Shown here piece after piece: positions 39,430 through 50,868 of a stretch of DNA of 64,000 nucleotides. The position numbers were made by a program, and so were the translations under genes. The DNA comes from Diphasiastrum complanatum (lineage: Eukaryota > Streptophyta > Lycopodiopsida > Lycopodiales > Lycopodiaceae). How positions within the stretch are numbered: the first letter of the stretch is position 1; each line of letters starts with the position of its first letter. Location of the stretch: NCBI GenBank assembly GCA_029204225.1, contig CM055095.1, forward strand, positions 67,605,940 to 67,669,939, read 5' to 3'. The notes under the pieces were generated by a model. The model worked only from the letters and a program-made list of their open reading frames with translations, ran no database searches and had not been told where the DNA came from.

Positions 39430-39960
39430 GAATTAGCATGCTGATTTTAAAGGCCAGTACCTCTAGTTTTCAAGTACATTTCATAAGAACCATTATCGAC
39501 TGAAATGATAGTCCTCTTGGATCTGTCTCTCAAGATCTAGATCCCAAAAAGGTAATGGACAGGTCCGAGATTTGTCATGTCAAAACTCACTTGATAATTG
39601 ACTCCTAGTCTCTTGTAGAGCTACAACAAAAATTTGATTAATACTTGAAAACTAGGCCATTGGGGCCTTGAAAATCTTGTAGACTTGACCCGTACATTCT
39701 GGATCATTGACCCCCTAAGGCCTCATCTCTTCTTGAATAAAGCCATTCAAGAAGGTAGTTTGAACATCCATTTGATGGACTTCAAGATCTATAACTACAA
39801 TGGCAATAAGTAGCCCTATAGAGGTAACTAATTTTGACTATTGGACTAAAGGTCTTAGTATTGTCAACTATCGAATCCTTTGAAAACCAATCTTGCCTTC
39901 CATTTTGAGATAAACCTACCTACAATGGACATGGCAGGGTACTCTTGGGACTAAGCTAGA
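39430..39960 (-). pseudogene. Ty1/copia reverse transcriptase fragment, opposite orientation
   Basis: Read on the minus strand in shifting frames, it gives conserved copia RT blocks: WKARLVFKGF, NTKTFSPIVKIS, VHQMDVQTTFLNGFIQEEM, and NLGPVHYLFGI followed by ILRDRSKRTI. Several stops and frameshifts are present. It faces away from the gag fragment just to its left, so the two come from different copies or from a rearranged one. Confidence 0.78.
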
Positions 39961-40299
39961 TTTCTTTTGTATCCATTTTCTCGAGTTGGACATTATTGGT
40001 GTACCAGTATTATGCTGATATGTGGATAGTGGTTTCTCACATGTTTACGATTAACACTGAGACAGTTGCGGGTTTTCTTGCACCAGCTTTATGTGAAGAC
40101 ATGACATTTTCAAGGCATTCCTTGAGAGAGCAAGATTTGTCGGTTATGCACATTAGACGAAGTGGAGTCTTGGGAACATCTTTATTTCAAGTGTCATCTA
40201 TATTACGAGATCAAAGGGCGTAATCATTTCCTCTTCAATGATACCCCAGTCACCTTACGCTCTCTTATTTCATATGTGAACCCACGCTATGTTGCTTTA

Positions 40300-40463
40300 A
40301 ACGCCCATCTATTGTGCCAACCAAAGCACAAGGGTAATTTCTTTGGTTTACTGCAGGACAGAGTCTATGGCAGTAGATTACTTCACCAAGGAGCACCATC
40401 TCAGATTTAACAATCAACTAAATCTGAAGATTGAATTTTTCCACGATCCACATTAAGAAGGAG
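40300..40463 (+). pseudogene. Likely copia polyprotein C-terminus and polypurine tract
   Basis: One frame reads YCRTESMAVDYFTKEHHLRF and NNQLNLKIE, resembling the C-terminal tail of copia RNase H, where a Thr-Lys pair after Asp-hydrophobic-Phe is typical. A purine-rich string attaagaaggag follows directly before an LTR-like TGTTAAAT. Confidence 0.5.
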
Positions 40464-41160
40464 TGTTAAATTTTAATGATCAGGACCAAATCCATGGAGT
40501 AATGAGCATCCTGAAAGATTCAGCCAAAGTCCACTCCATCGACTTCGAAGTCAGCGAAGTGTCTGAAGTCCGACTTCATCGACTTCGACTTCTCCATGTA
40601 TATAATCAAATGTTAACCTCTGAAGTGTCCGACATCGAAGTCATCGACTTCCTCCTGTATACTCATCTGATATATACAACATCGACTTACCCAACATCGA
40701 AGTCATCGACTACTTCGACTTCGACTTCTCCCATATATATATTCAACTGACTTCACCCAACATCGAAGTCATCGACTTCATCGACTTCGACTTCTCCCAT
40801 ATATATATTCATCCGACTTCATCAACATTGAAGTCATCGACTTCGACTTCTCAAATGTATATACTCAACTTACTTCATCAAGGTACCCGACATTGAAGTG
40901 TTCGAAGTACCCGACTTACTTCATTCCATCAACTTCGACTTCTCATGTATATACCCATCAACCAAATTCATCATCATCTCAACACTAACTCCATCAACCG
41001 AACTCATCTCCATCAACTGAATCAGCCGACATGTCCGACTTCGTCAACTTAACCGAATTCGTCATCAACCAAAATTTATCGATTCTTTCCCATCAGGGAA
41101 AAACTGATCCAAATAAACTGTCAGAGTCTTTATGGAAGTTCACCTACTATTGTATAGACA
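40464..41160 (+). repeat. Putative copia LTR with ~68-bp internal repeats
   Basis: Starts TGTTAAAT after a purine tract. About 40540-40960 consists of imperfect tandem units of about 65-70 bp built from catcgaagtcatcgacttc and cttctcccatatatatattc. Each unit carries a TATATA run. The right limit is uncertain, and no matching 5' LTR is present in the window. Confidence 0.55.
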
Positions 41161-41229
41161 GTTATTGCTCTAAGGCGGTTGTAATAAATACTAATTAGAT
41201 ATTTTTGCAAACAATTATTTTTAAGTAGG

Positions 41230-42274
41230 ACAAACCAGCATGAGTACCTTCAATATCAAAAACCAAAACATCCGCAGACCTATCAACAAAAACAACCTCA
41301 TTCTCCTAGACATCGTCATCCAAGTTCACAACGTTATCTGTAGTCTTTGTCGGTACGTCTTCTTTATGCTGTGTGTCTGCTTGCTCAGAAGCACGCACAT
41401 GGGTGCTCACATATGAATATTGATCAGCTTCACCATCAGGATCGGAGTCTGGTTCAACAATTCAGCGCTTGATCTTTGATTTAGACTGAGTAGGCAGCTT
41501 TCTTTTGGCCATTACTTTCATCTTGGACCTGCACGGCTGGTTCAGATCCTACAGGTTAGCAACAACTTTGAGTACATCATCTGAATCCACACCGTTAGCT
41601 TCTAAACCTCTTACAACAATACCTCCAATGCCTACTACTTGGAAAACGTGTATATTCAGCCACATGACAAGCATTTTGTTCAGTGGCAATGCAAATTCAA
41701 GCCTTTTGCTCTTGCCTGATACAAAGTGATTTATATCTCACTTGATCCATTTGATTGTCCATTCTGCCAAGTTTAAAACAACTCAGTTGTAATCTTTAAC
41801 AACTGCTTGAACCAAGGCTCCGCTCAGGAACTTGGGATGGACCCTCCAAGTGAGAACCTTTGCTACCCAGGTCAAGAACTCCATTAAATTAGGATCTTGA
41901 CATTTTTCCAGCGCAAAACCTGATTCGAGGGTTGGCTTCTCACCTCCGAAATGGTCTTTCAAAGCTTCTGCCTCTCTAGCATCATCCAACCACTTCTTCA
42001 CGGATTCACCACAAGCATGAAGCGTTAGTGATTCAGAGACCCATGCTGTAGAGAGCATTCTGGTTCTGCCATCAGGAATCTGCATCAGCCAATTAGTCCG
42101 TTCACAATCCTTGGCAAGGGGTTCCAGCACCTAGGGAATAATAGCAGGCCACGACTGCACAACAAGGGCTAGAAGTCCTGTTGCTTTCAGTTTCTTCCAT
42201 CCCTTGCCAGATACATAATTGAAAATTTTTCTTAGATCGCGCTTAGCTATGGAGTTCACCTTCCCTTTGCTCAT
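41230..42274 (-). pseudogene. Unrecognised ~350-codon reading frame with six stops
   Basis: From an ATG at 42274 a single frame runs to about 41230 without any frameshift but with six in-frame stops. Legible pieces include SKGKVNSIAKRDLRKIFNYV, GWKKLKATGLLALVVQSWP, WLMQIPDGRTRMLSTAWVSE, CGESVKKWLDDAREAEALKD and MEFLTWVAKVLTWRVHPKF. Near the C-terminus is a basic stretch, KRKLPTQSKSKIKR, followed by acidic sequence. The protein was not recognised. It lies between copia fragments, so it may be an extra or antisense frame of a retroelement, or a captured host gene. Confidence 0.5.
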
Positions 42275-42349
42275 GCACAAAAGAATGTCGCAACAATGGT
42301 AAAGAGACAACTCTATGGCATATTGTCATGATATTCACCACTCGTCATC

Positions 42350-42838
42350 GATGGTATGATTGACGATGACTGAAGTATTAATCTTAAAGATTCAAAAATA
42401 GCTCATGTACCAAATTGTTCTTGCTCGAAAGAAGCATGGGACATTCTTTCTAGTCTATATGAAACAACAGATGTGTCTCTTCATGAGACAAAAGTTCTTG
42501 TCGCTCAAGATGAGTGAAGGAACCTTAGTCACTGATCATCTAAATGAATTTAACAGTTGCTCAATCAGCTAGCTGTAATATATTCGCCAGTATCGGATGA
42601 AGATGCTAACATGTCTCTTATATCCAGTCTTCCTCCCTCTTATGACAACTTAGTATTGCTCTTAAGCAATGCTTCTGACCTGTCTCTACAAAAGTTGACA
42701 GCAAATTTATTGCTGGAAGAAGTAAGAAGGAAAAGCCTATCCACATCAAATACAAAGGCAATTGCTCTCTATTCGAATAAGCAACAATTCCAGAAAAAGA
42801 GATCTTTAAAGGACATGAAGGCTAAAGCTTAGCAGACT
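42350..42838 (+). pseudogene. Ty1/copia gag fragment
   Basis: Reads INLKDSKIAHVPNCSCSKEA then WDILSSLYETTDVSLHETK, followed by a frameshift and NQLAVIYSPVSDEDANMSLI with SSLPPSYDNLVLLLS. These are typical copia gag (UBN2-like) blocks. It is truncated on both sides and belongs to the same broad family as the fragment at 45950. Confidence 0.8.
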
Positions 42839-44340
42839 GATTCAGACCAACAATCACAAGTAGGTGGCTTCTCTGATTTTGGTGTATTTCCAGCCTATTG
42901 GTCCTGATTATGGACTTTTTTCATAGAAATTGATGGAAGTCAATGAATTTTTGACGATTTTTTGAGATTTTTCAACTAGTATTCAATGTTTTTGCTTGAA
43001 ATTTATCAAGGCTAGTAGTTCATAAACGATTTTCAGATTTGTACTTGCTGTTTTCCAGTCATTATGATTGATTCTAATGATTGCATGTTAGTGGAAGAGT
43101 CAGAAGCGGGCCTAGATAGTGATTTTTATAGTGCTTTCATGTAGTTGAATTACAGTAGATTTGACGTGATTGCACTTGCATCTGGGTTTGATCCACAGAA
43201 ATTGCCAAAAAGTTGAAAATTAGTATAAAAAAAAAACATGACTTTTTGGAGGTTTTTTTAATGTTTTTGGAGATATTCATAAAATCCATGGCTAATACAT
43301 TGCATTCATTTTTTTAAAGGTGTAATGATGCTTTCCTAAGGCTGTCATAAAGTTTGGTAGGGATTGGACACCATTAAGGGTCTCAAAAGGTTAAAAAATA
43401 GTATTTTTGTGGTTTTTTGAGCATAAATAACTCTTAATTGGTGGTCTGAAACCGTGGGATCTTTTTACAAGCTGAAAGATATAATGGATATCCTCTGATT
43501 TGATCCATCATGCACCCAATTTGGAGTTGGGGGGCTTAGGCACCAGTATCTTGAAGTTTTGTTTGTTGAAGGACTCCATAAATGCAAATTTTGCATGATC
43601 TGAGCGTATGATTGCTTGCTGGATCTGATGGAAGCCTTTATGCCTCTTTACTAAACCTTATAAGAGTGCTTGTAACCTCTGCTTGGATTCATGTGGGGCT
43701 GAAGTGGATAATTTGATTGTATCACCTTGAGAAAGTGCGCCCTCCTACTGCAATTTAAGTCATTTTACTGCTCGCATGTGTGAAGCCTACAAGGCATGGT
43801 GACATGGCAAGTGTCTCACTAACCCCCTCTCCCTCTGTACTATGCTTTATAGTGACCAATCTGGTGTCATGTAGCAAAAGTTATGGCCGTTTGAAGTATG
43901 TTAGTTTTTTGAACAAAACTTGCAAAATTTCCGTAATGTTCTAATTGCATGTCAGTGGATAAAGCAGTAGTGTGCATGTCCAGTGTGAAAATCATTGTTT
44001 GAACATGTATGCATGTTTGGATACATGGTACTTGGTGGTATAGTAGGTTGATCGGAATAAAAAATGATTTTTTGGAAAATCAATGCATGTCAATTCAAAT
44101 GCATGCTGGATGTTTGAAATAAGTTTAGAATGGGATGGCACTCGTGAAAGTGAACGATCGATTCTTTTTATCGATTTTCACAATCTAGGTCCATGACAAA
44201 TGGAATTCGAAACCTCCTAGTTTCATAAATTTTTGAATGATCTGTAAAAATTCGACATTGTTCTAAATTAGTTTGATATTGTACTGATGTGACAACGATT
44301 TTAATGAGCGCCGCACAGAATCCTCACACGAGTGAGAAAA
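42839..44340. other. Unannotated sequence between copia fragment and duplicated segment
   Basis: No coding region is supported. Many short T-rich runs such as attttttgaga and ttttttggag occur. It may be decayed retroelement interior, but no motif could be assigned. Confidence 0.5.
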
Positions 44341-45949
44341 ATCTCCGCATGTGCCAAATTGCTGGCTCCTCGAGGTATGGGCAAAAAGGGCACCTGCCTT
44401 AGGAATAGACATGCCCTTAATAGATCACTTGGCTTCTCAAGGGCATAAACCCAAGAATTACCAGCTCAATCTAATAATAAAGTAACTAGAACGTGACCTT
44501 ATCAGACAACTTTCAACCTGCAAAAGTCACTAAAAAGGGGTACATTTTTCTTCCAACATACGTTCATGTAAGTGAATTGAATATTTTGAAGAAATATTTG
44601 GCAAAAATATTCTATCATATTCCATTCGACAATATATGATATCATTGATTGTTGTAACTAGCAGATAATATTCAAGGAAACTTGCAAAATTTGCAAATAT
44701 TCACTTGCATATATTTTTTGCGAACGTATATTGTCTCACTATTTTTGTTATGGTGGGCAAGCAAGGTAGTGCTCGGGAAAACCCTTTTGAGTTATCCTCA
44801 AAAAACCTACATTCTATAAAATTACTTAGTTTTTTGAGAACTTTTACTCATAAAATCGTCAAATATCTTATGATACCAGTTTTTGAGAAAACTTGCCGAT
44901 TCCATTCCTATACTTTGTTGGTTTTCTCGAGCATTGACGCAAGGTAGTGATGATTGTGATCATCAATATGATATTGATGACAATGAGCATAGTGGTGCCT
45001 TCATGGAGAATGAGGGAAGATACAATGGTGGGCAAGAGCAAAGATGGTAGTGATGGGTGAGCAAAGAGAAATCGTGGCAACCATGGTGAGTAGGAGCAAG
45101 GATGGTGAGTAGCTAAGGTGGACCAATGACTAGCTACAATCCAAGATGTGCATTTTTGTAGAGCTAGAAATTGGCTGCCTCGTTGATGTTGTTTCCTGCA
45201 AGCGGAAATCGTATTAGCTGCAAGAAATTTTGTATTAATATGTAATGAGTTAAAACGGTTATCTATAATCACATATATGGAAATGTAGATGGCAACACAC
45301 ACTTATTGGGTTAGTGATCATTGCAGAAACTTCGCGTTTGAGAATCTCCAAAACCGTGTCAATTTGAATCGGGCCATCTGTTAGCTTTGTACCGTCATCT
45401 GACAAGTGGCACAATTTTTTTCCCAAATCCATTGTGATTGCGTTCAGTTCGGCATGACTCATGTCTTTCCAATAATCAATTGGAATCTTGTAGCCGAAGT
45501 AAAGATTTCTCGTTGTGTAGTAGTTGTTATTTAACATAGCATCGAAATGTTGTATTGTTGGTCGATTTGTTGTGATTGTTGCAGGGATGTTTATGGAGAA
45601 TATGTTATATAGATGTTTTAAAAACCCTGAAATAAGAATGGCATTTCAAAAGATGTATTTAACATTCATAGTTTTTGTAGTAGGTGATTAAAAAATGGAC
45701 ATTTAGAAAAATAGAATGTTATAAAATTATAAAAGAATAAGAATAGAATATACCTTCAATTGGATCTCCATGATATTGATTGATGTATTGACCTCTTTCG
45801 TGCTTCTTTTGTTCAATGAATCTGCTTAGAACTAAATTTGTTTGGAAGCCTTCCTTGTATGTGTTTGGATCAATACCACAGGAGTTCAATAAGAACATCT
45901 GTTTTGTTGTTGGGAATATCTTTTTTGTGGATGATGGTATTTCAGGTCA
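44341..45949. repeat. Duplicated segment, copy A
   Basis: Collinear with 46942-49112. Shared blocks: 44341-44463 with 46942-47064, 44589-45180 with about 47068-47661, and about 45182-45949 with about 48370-49112. Copy A lacks about 710 bp that copy B has (47660-48370) and has about 125 bp (44464-44588) that copy B lacks. It contains one truncated copy of the GIY-YIG gene. Confidence 0.88.
45301..45949 (-). pseudogene. Copy A of the GIY-YIG gene: exons 2 and 3 only
   Basis: Exon 2 (about 45949-45754) encodes MFLLNSCGIDPNTYKEGFQT and SRFIEQKKHERGQYINQYHG and ends at the donor GTATAT. Exon 3 (45626-45301) begins after TTTCAG in matching phase, is fully open over 108 codons and encodes NIFSINIPATITTNRPTIQH, NLYFGYKIPIDYWKDMSHAE and LSDDGTKLTDGPIQIDTVLE. 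The 5' end is cut at the junction with a copia fragment. The exon encoding the nuclease domain is deleted except for its first bases. The N-terminal region matches no family that I recognise. Confidence 0.7.
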
Positions 45950-46941
45950 AACCAGAGGCAGATGCAACCAGCATCACCAAATGGAGACAGAGAGATGACA
46001 AGGCATTTGCCTTGATCACTCTCAATATCAAAGACTCTCAGATCAGCCACATACGTGTTGCTCAGACCTCTAAGGATTCATGGGACATCCTAGCAACACT
46101 CTACGACATCAGAGATGTCACTTCCAAACTACATCTGAGGAAAAAATTCTTCACTCTCAAAATGTCTGATGCAGATAGTGTTTCTAGCCATCTCAACACT
46201 TTCAAGAACCTTATGGAGCATATGACTGCAACAGGATCAGTCATTGAAGATTCAGATGCAGTAATGACTCTATTATCGAATCTCCCTAATGCCTACGAAA
46301 CTTGGGTCATGGGTATTTTGACCTAGGAGCATCTCACTCTTTCAAGAGTAATTTTGATGCTTCTACAAGAGGAGATCAGAAGAACTGCATCATCCTCAAG
46401 CTCAGAATCGGATCCTTAGGCTCTATATTCAAAAAATCAAAAGTTTAGATCGAAGTGATCTACACAGTCAGATTATCCTGACAAACATGCAACGACTTGT
46501 ATCTAATACACCATGAACATCAGAGTTTCATCATTCCAGCTAAGATAGAATCTATTCTGTAAGTACTTTAAGAGGACTGGTCACCTTATCAAGGATTGCA
46601 GAACGTTGCAATACAACAACGAAAAGAAGCAACAGTTTCAACAACAAGCAAATGCTGCTTCTACACAAGAGGAAGATGAAGTTGCCTTCTTGACCAAAGT
46701 AGAAGAACAACAGGATATCGACTCATGGTATTTGGACTCAGGTGCACAACACATGACTCACCATCGACACTGGTTCCATGACTACAAGTCATACATCTAT
46801 TCTATAGTTGTGCAACTAGGAGACAACTCGGTCCATACTATCGAGGGAGTAGGAACAATCAAAGTCGAATTCCAGAAAGGTGATGTAATATTTTCGTCCA
46901 ATGTTCTTCACATTCCAAATCTTACCAAAAACTTGCTCTCA
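45950..46941 (+). pseudogene. Ty1/copia gag-protease fragment between the two duplicated copies
   Basis: Gag blocks (ITKWRQRDDKAFALITLNIK, SKDSWDILATLYDI, LLSNLPNAYETWVMGIL) are followed by a stop, a degenerate zinc knuckle (GHLIKDC) and an intact-looking protease start (WYLDSGAQHMTHHRHWF, HIPNLTKNLLS). Sequence beyond LTKNLLS switches at once to duplicated segment B. Confidence 0.85.
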
Positions 46942-49112
46942 AGATCTCCGCATGTGCCAAATTGTTGGCTCCTCGAGGTATGGGCAAAAAGGGCACATGC
47001 CTTAGGAATAGACATGCCCTTAACAGATCACTTGGCTTCTCAAGGGCATGAACCCAATAATTACCAGAAGAAATATTTGGCAAGAATATTCTATCATATT
47101 TCAATTGACAATATATGATATCATTGATTGTCGTAACTAGCAGATAATATTAAAAAAAACTCGCAAAATTTGCAAATATTCACTTGCATATATTTTTTGC
47201 GAAAGTATATTGTCTCACTATTATTGTTATGGTGGGCAAGCAAGGTAGTGCTCGGGAAAATCCTTTTGAGTTATCCTCAGAAAACCTACATTCTATAAAA
47301 TTACTTAGTTTTTTGAGAACTTTTACTCATAAAATCGTCAAATATCTTATGATACCAGTTTTTGAGAAAACTTGCCGATTCCATTCCTATACTTTGTTGG
47401 TTTTCTCGAGCATTGACGCAAGGTAGTGATGATTGTGATCATCAATATGATATTGATGACAATGAGCATAGTGGTGCCCTCATGGAGAATGAGGGAAGAT
47501 ACAATGGTGGGCAAGAGCAAAGGTGGTAGTGATGGGTGAGCAAAGAGAAATCGTGGCAACCATGGTGAGTAGGAGCAAGGTTGGTGAGTAGCTAAGGTGG
47601 AGCAATGACTAGCTACAATCCAAGATGTGCATTTTTGCAGAGCTAGAAATTGGCTGCCTCTTCGAGCCAATTCATGTGTGTGAGGTCATGGCACACACAA
47701 AGGAACTAGCTACGCAATTCTAGCCTTGCATTGAGTTGAAGAAACGTTCTATTGACACATTGTAAAAGTTACAATTGGCTACACAATTCTAACCTTGCAT
47801 TGAGTTGCAGAAAACGAGGCTATTGAATTATTTGTAAGAGTCACAACAAAAATCAAGAACGTTGAAAGCTTAAAAAAATTGTATCTAAAATTGTTAGAAT
47901 TACAATACGCAAAAAACCAAGTTGTTGTAACATATAGCATAAGAACAAAGAAAAATTTGAAATTAACAAGCCAAAAGCTTAATTGGCAGGCATACACGAA
48001 AGGCATGTGAGAAATGTATTATGAATAGAATTATAGGAGCTTGTGTCTCTTTAAATACAGTATGCCTTTGAATTTATAGGATTACATCTTAGTTTGTTGT
48101 ATCCAGACTCGCTTGTTGATTTGTAATGTCGAACATAAAACCTTTCGATTCTGTTAGCTATTTTTCTATCTTCAACAACATCTAAAACTTGAACATGAAA
48201 CTACTCATAAAAAGATCGGTCCATAGAATAGTGTTTTCTCATTTTTTTTGGGTGGTAGCTTTGCATGCTGTTGAAATCGGCGTCGTAGATTGCATGTTTG
48301 GCCGATGTAGACACCATGGGTTTCTTTGCATTCTATTCTGTAGATTGAATATTTGATCTTGGACATTTTTTTGTTGATGTTGTTTCCTGCAAGCAGAAAT
48401 CGTATTAGTTTAATGGAAAGCTTATAAATAAAGAAGAAGATCATTGTATGGTTCAAATTCACCTGCGTACTAGATGCATATGGCAATGCCGATGGAGAAG
48501 TTTCTTCCTGCAAGAAATTTTGTATTAATATGTAATGAGTTAAAACAGTTACCTATAATCACATATATGGAAATGTAGATGACAGCACACACTTATTGGG
48601 TTAGTGATCATTGCAGAAACTTCGCCTTTGAGAATCTCCAAAACCGTGTCAATTTTAATTGGGCCATCTGTTAGCTTTGTACCGTCATCTGACAAGTGGC
48701 CCAATTTTTTCCCAAATCCATTGTGATTGCGTTCAGTTCGGCATGACTCATGTCTTTCCAATCATCAATTGGAATCTTGTAGCCGAAGTAAAGATTTTTC
48801 GTTGTGTAGTAGTTTTTAATTTAACATAGCATCGAAATGTTGTATTGCTAGTTGATTTGTTGTGATTGTTGCAGGGATGTTTATGGAGAATATGTTATAT
48901 AGATGTTTTAATAGAATATACCTTCAATTGGATCTCCATGATATTGATTGATGTATTGACCTCTTTTGTGCTTCTTTTGTTCAATGAATCTGCTTAGAGC
49001 TAAATTGGTTTGGAAGCCTTCCTTGTATGTGTTTGGATCAATACCACAGGAGTTCAATAAGAACATCTGTTTTGTTGTTGGGATATTTTTTCCGTGGATT
49101 ATGGTATTTTAG
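46942..49112. repeat. Duplicated segment, copy B
   Basis: Collinear with copy A at 44341-45949 but with an extra 710 bp that includes the nuclease exon, and without most of intron 2 of the gene. Order in the window is copy A, copia gag-protease, copy B. Confidence 0.88.
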
Positions 49113-49274
49113 GAGAAGTTTTCGAAGAGGACACCTCGGCTTTTAATTTTCGGAATAACTGAAACAATGAATTTGATATTGTAGTTATTCTGAGAAAGGA
49201 CATTTATGAGTCCAAAGTGGAAATGAAATTTGTATAATTACCTCTTTTGGATCATACTCAATTTCGGATGCCAT
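48051..49274 (-). pseudogene. Copy B of an intron-containing gene with a C-terminal GIY-YIG nuclease domain
   Basis: Proposed exons: 49274-49242 (MASEIEYDPKE, donor GTAATT), 49158-48922 (acceptor TTTCAG, donor GTATAT), about 48911-48591 and 48507-48051. The last carries a GIY-YIG fold: KYSIYRIECKETHGVYIGQT, then NLRRRFQQH, and after a one-base shift in an A8 run near 48250 HVQVLDVVEDRKIANRIERF and YKSTSESGYNKLR. The spacing of the YxIY, GVYIGQT, R, H, E and GYN elements fits the superfamily. Exon 2 has a nonsense codon and a frameshift, exon 3 a one-base loss, and intron 2 has lost its acceptor. It is thus inactive. The N-terminal part is unrecognised, and no reverse transcriptase is present. 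Confidence 0.72.
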
Positions 49275-49524
49275 TTCTTTTTCTGATAATTTGCAAATAT
49301 TAGAAAGACATGTTTAAAAATAAAAATATAAAATCATATATGAAGACAAAATAAGTGGGTAGAAATGATTATAGTACATCTATGAAGATATGACAATATT
49401 TCGGATATTTATGTTTTAGACGGAAATTAATATCGGTTGGAAATGTTCTGGTGTCAGTTGTTAACAACAAATTTTCACGTTTTGTTACTCGAGATAACAT
49501 GACACAGACCCAGCTTCGTAATAA

Positions 49525-50868
49525 AGCCCACTTTATGAATCACAATAAAGTTATTACGAATCATAAAAAAGTTAATGAGTTGATAATATTAGAAATATGA
49601 AATTGTAAGCATGTGTTGTAATTGAAATATGAAATACAAAATTGAAATGTACTAAATCACATAGAAAAATAAAAACATATACTAAAAATGTTAAAATTGA
49701 AACATTTATATATTTTTAAAATCTTCAAGCAACACAGTCATAGAATGCACACAATTATTTAATAATAAATATCCAACAGACAACCATGATAATTATGCAT
49801 TCATCAATAGCACCTACCCAAACAAATGGCCATGCACCAAAAATGAATCGACAATTAGCAGATATAGAAAGGATTATTGGAAATTCATGAGCAACACCTA
49901 GTCAAGTAAATGGCCGTGCACCAAAAATGAATTTAGAATATTCAAAAACTGAAGAGTAATCATGCAACAAACAAGCATGGTAGTTATAGATTCATCAATA
50001 GCACCTAATCAAGTAAATAGTTGTGCACCAAAGATGAATCAATAATTATCAGGTACACAAATGGTTATTGAGATTCATCAATAGCACATAGCCAAGTGAA
50101 TAGCCGTGAACCAGAAATGAATTCAAAAGAACCAGAAATTGGCGACTAACCATGCAATAAACAACCATAGTAGTTATGCATTAATCAAAAACAGCTAGGT
50201 AAATGAATAGTTGTGCACCAAGGAGAAATCAGTAATTATCGACACAAAAGTGGTTATTAAAAATTCATCAATAGCACATAACAAAATAAATAGCCACGGA
50301 CCAAAAATGAATATAGAATAAGTACAAACATGGAAAAGCGATATTAAAAATTAAAAGTAGGAAATTGAAAATTAAACTACGTTGGATTACAAATGTGTGC
50401 AAATATAATCGCTATCAATAAGATTAAAAAACAAATATTATGAAGCAAGAGGATTAAAAAACCTTCACAAAATATCATGAAGTATCCTAAGTTGTGTTAG
50501 AATCTAGTAGAAACACGATCCATGTCCTATTGCTCAATACATATGGCAATCTACAAGGCACAACAATTCTATCTATTTATGATTATACAAAGCTATGTGA
50601 TTATGTTGTAAATTAAATCTGAATTATATGTGTTTATTCGCACTTGTATGTGATCTCATGATACATACATTTATAATCCTTTTGCATCTTAAGATGTGAA
50701 AGATACAAACAATCATAATATATCCATTTTAAAATGATGAAATAATGTCGATTGGATGCGAACATCCTTTTCCACATTGTTAGTAGTTGTTATAAGTTAG
50801 AAATGTTAGTATTGTGTTGTTGACATGTTGCCATGAAGAGGTGGCAATTGTCCTCTTCCAATTTTTCA
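49525..50868. repeat. 1.34-kb direct repeat, left copy
   Basis: Matches 52419-53760 almost end to end. It contains imperfect subunits spaced about 85-110 bp, each with atagcacctacccaa or similar followed by tggccatgcaccaaaaatgaat. Very AT-rich, no coding signal. Confidence 0.88.

Noticed and set aside
44705-47426. Duplicate 80-residue frames at 44705 and 47184
   Set aside because: They are similar only because the DNA segment is duplicated; there is no domain, and the overlapping antisense frame is equally open.
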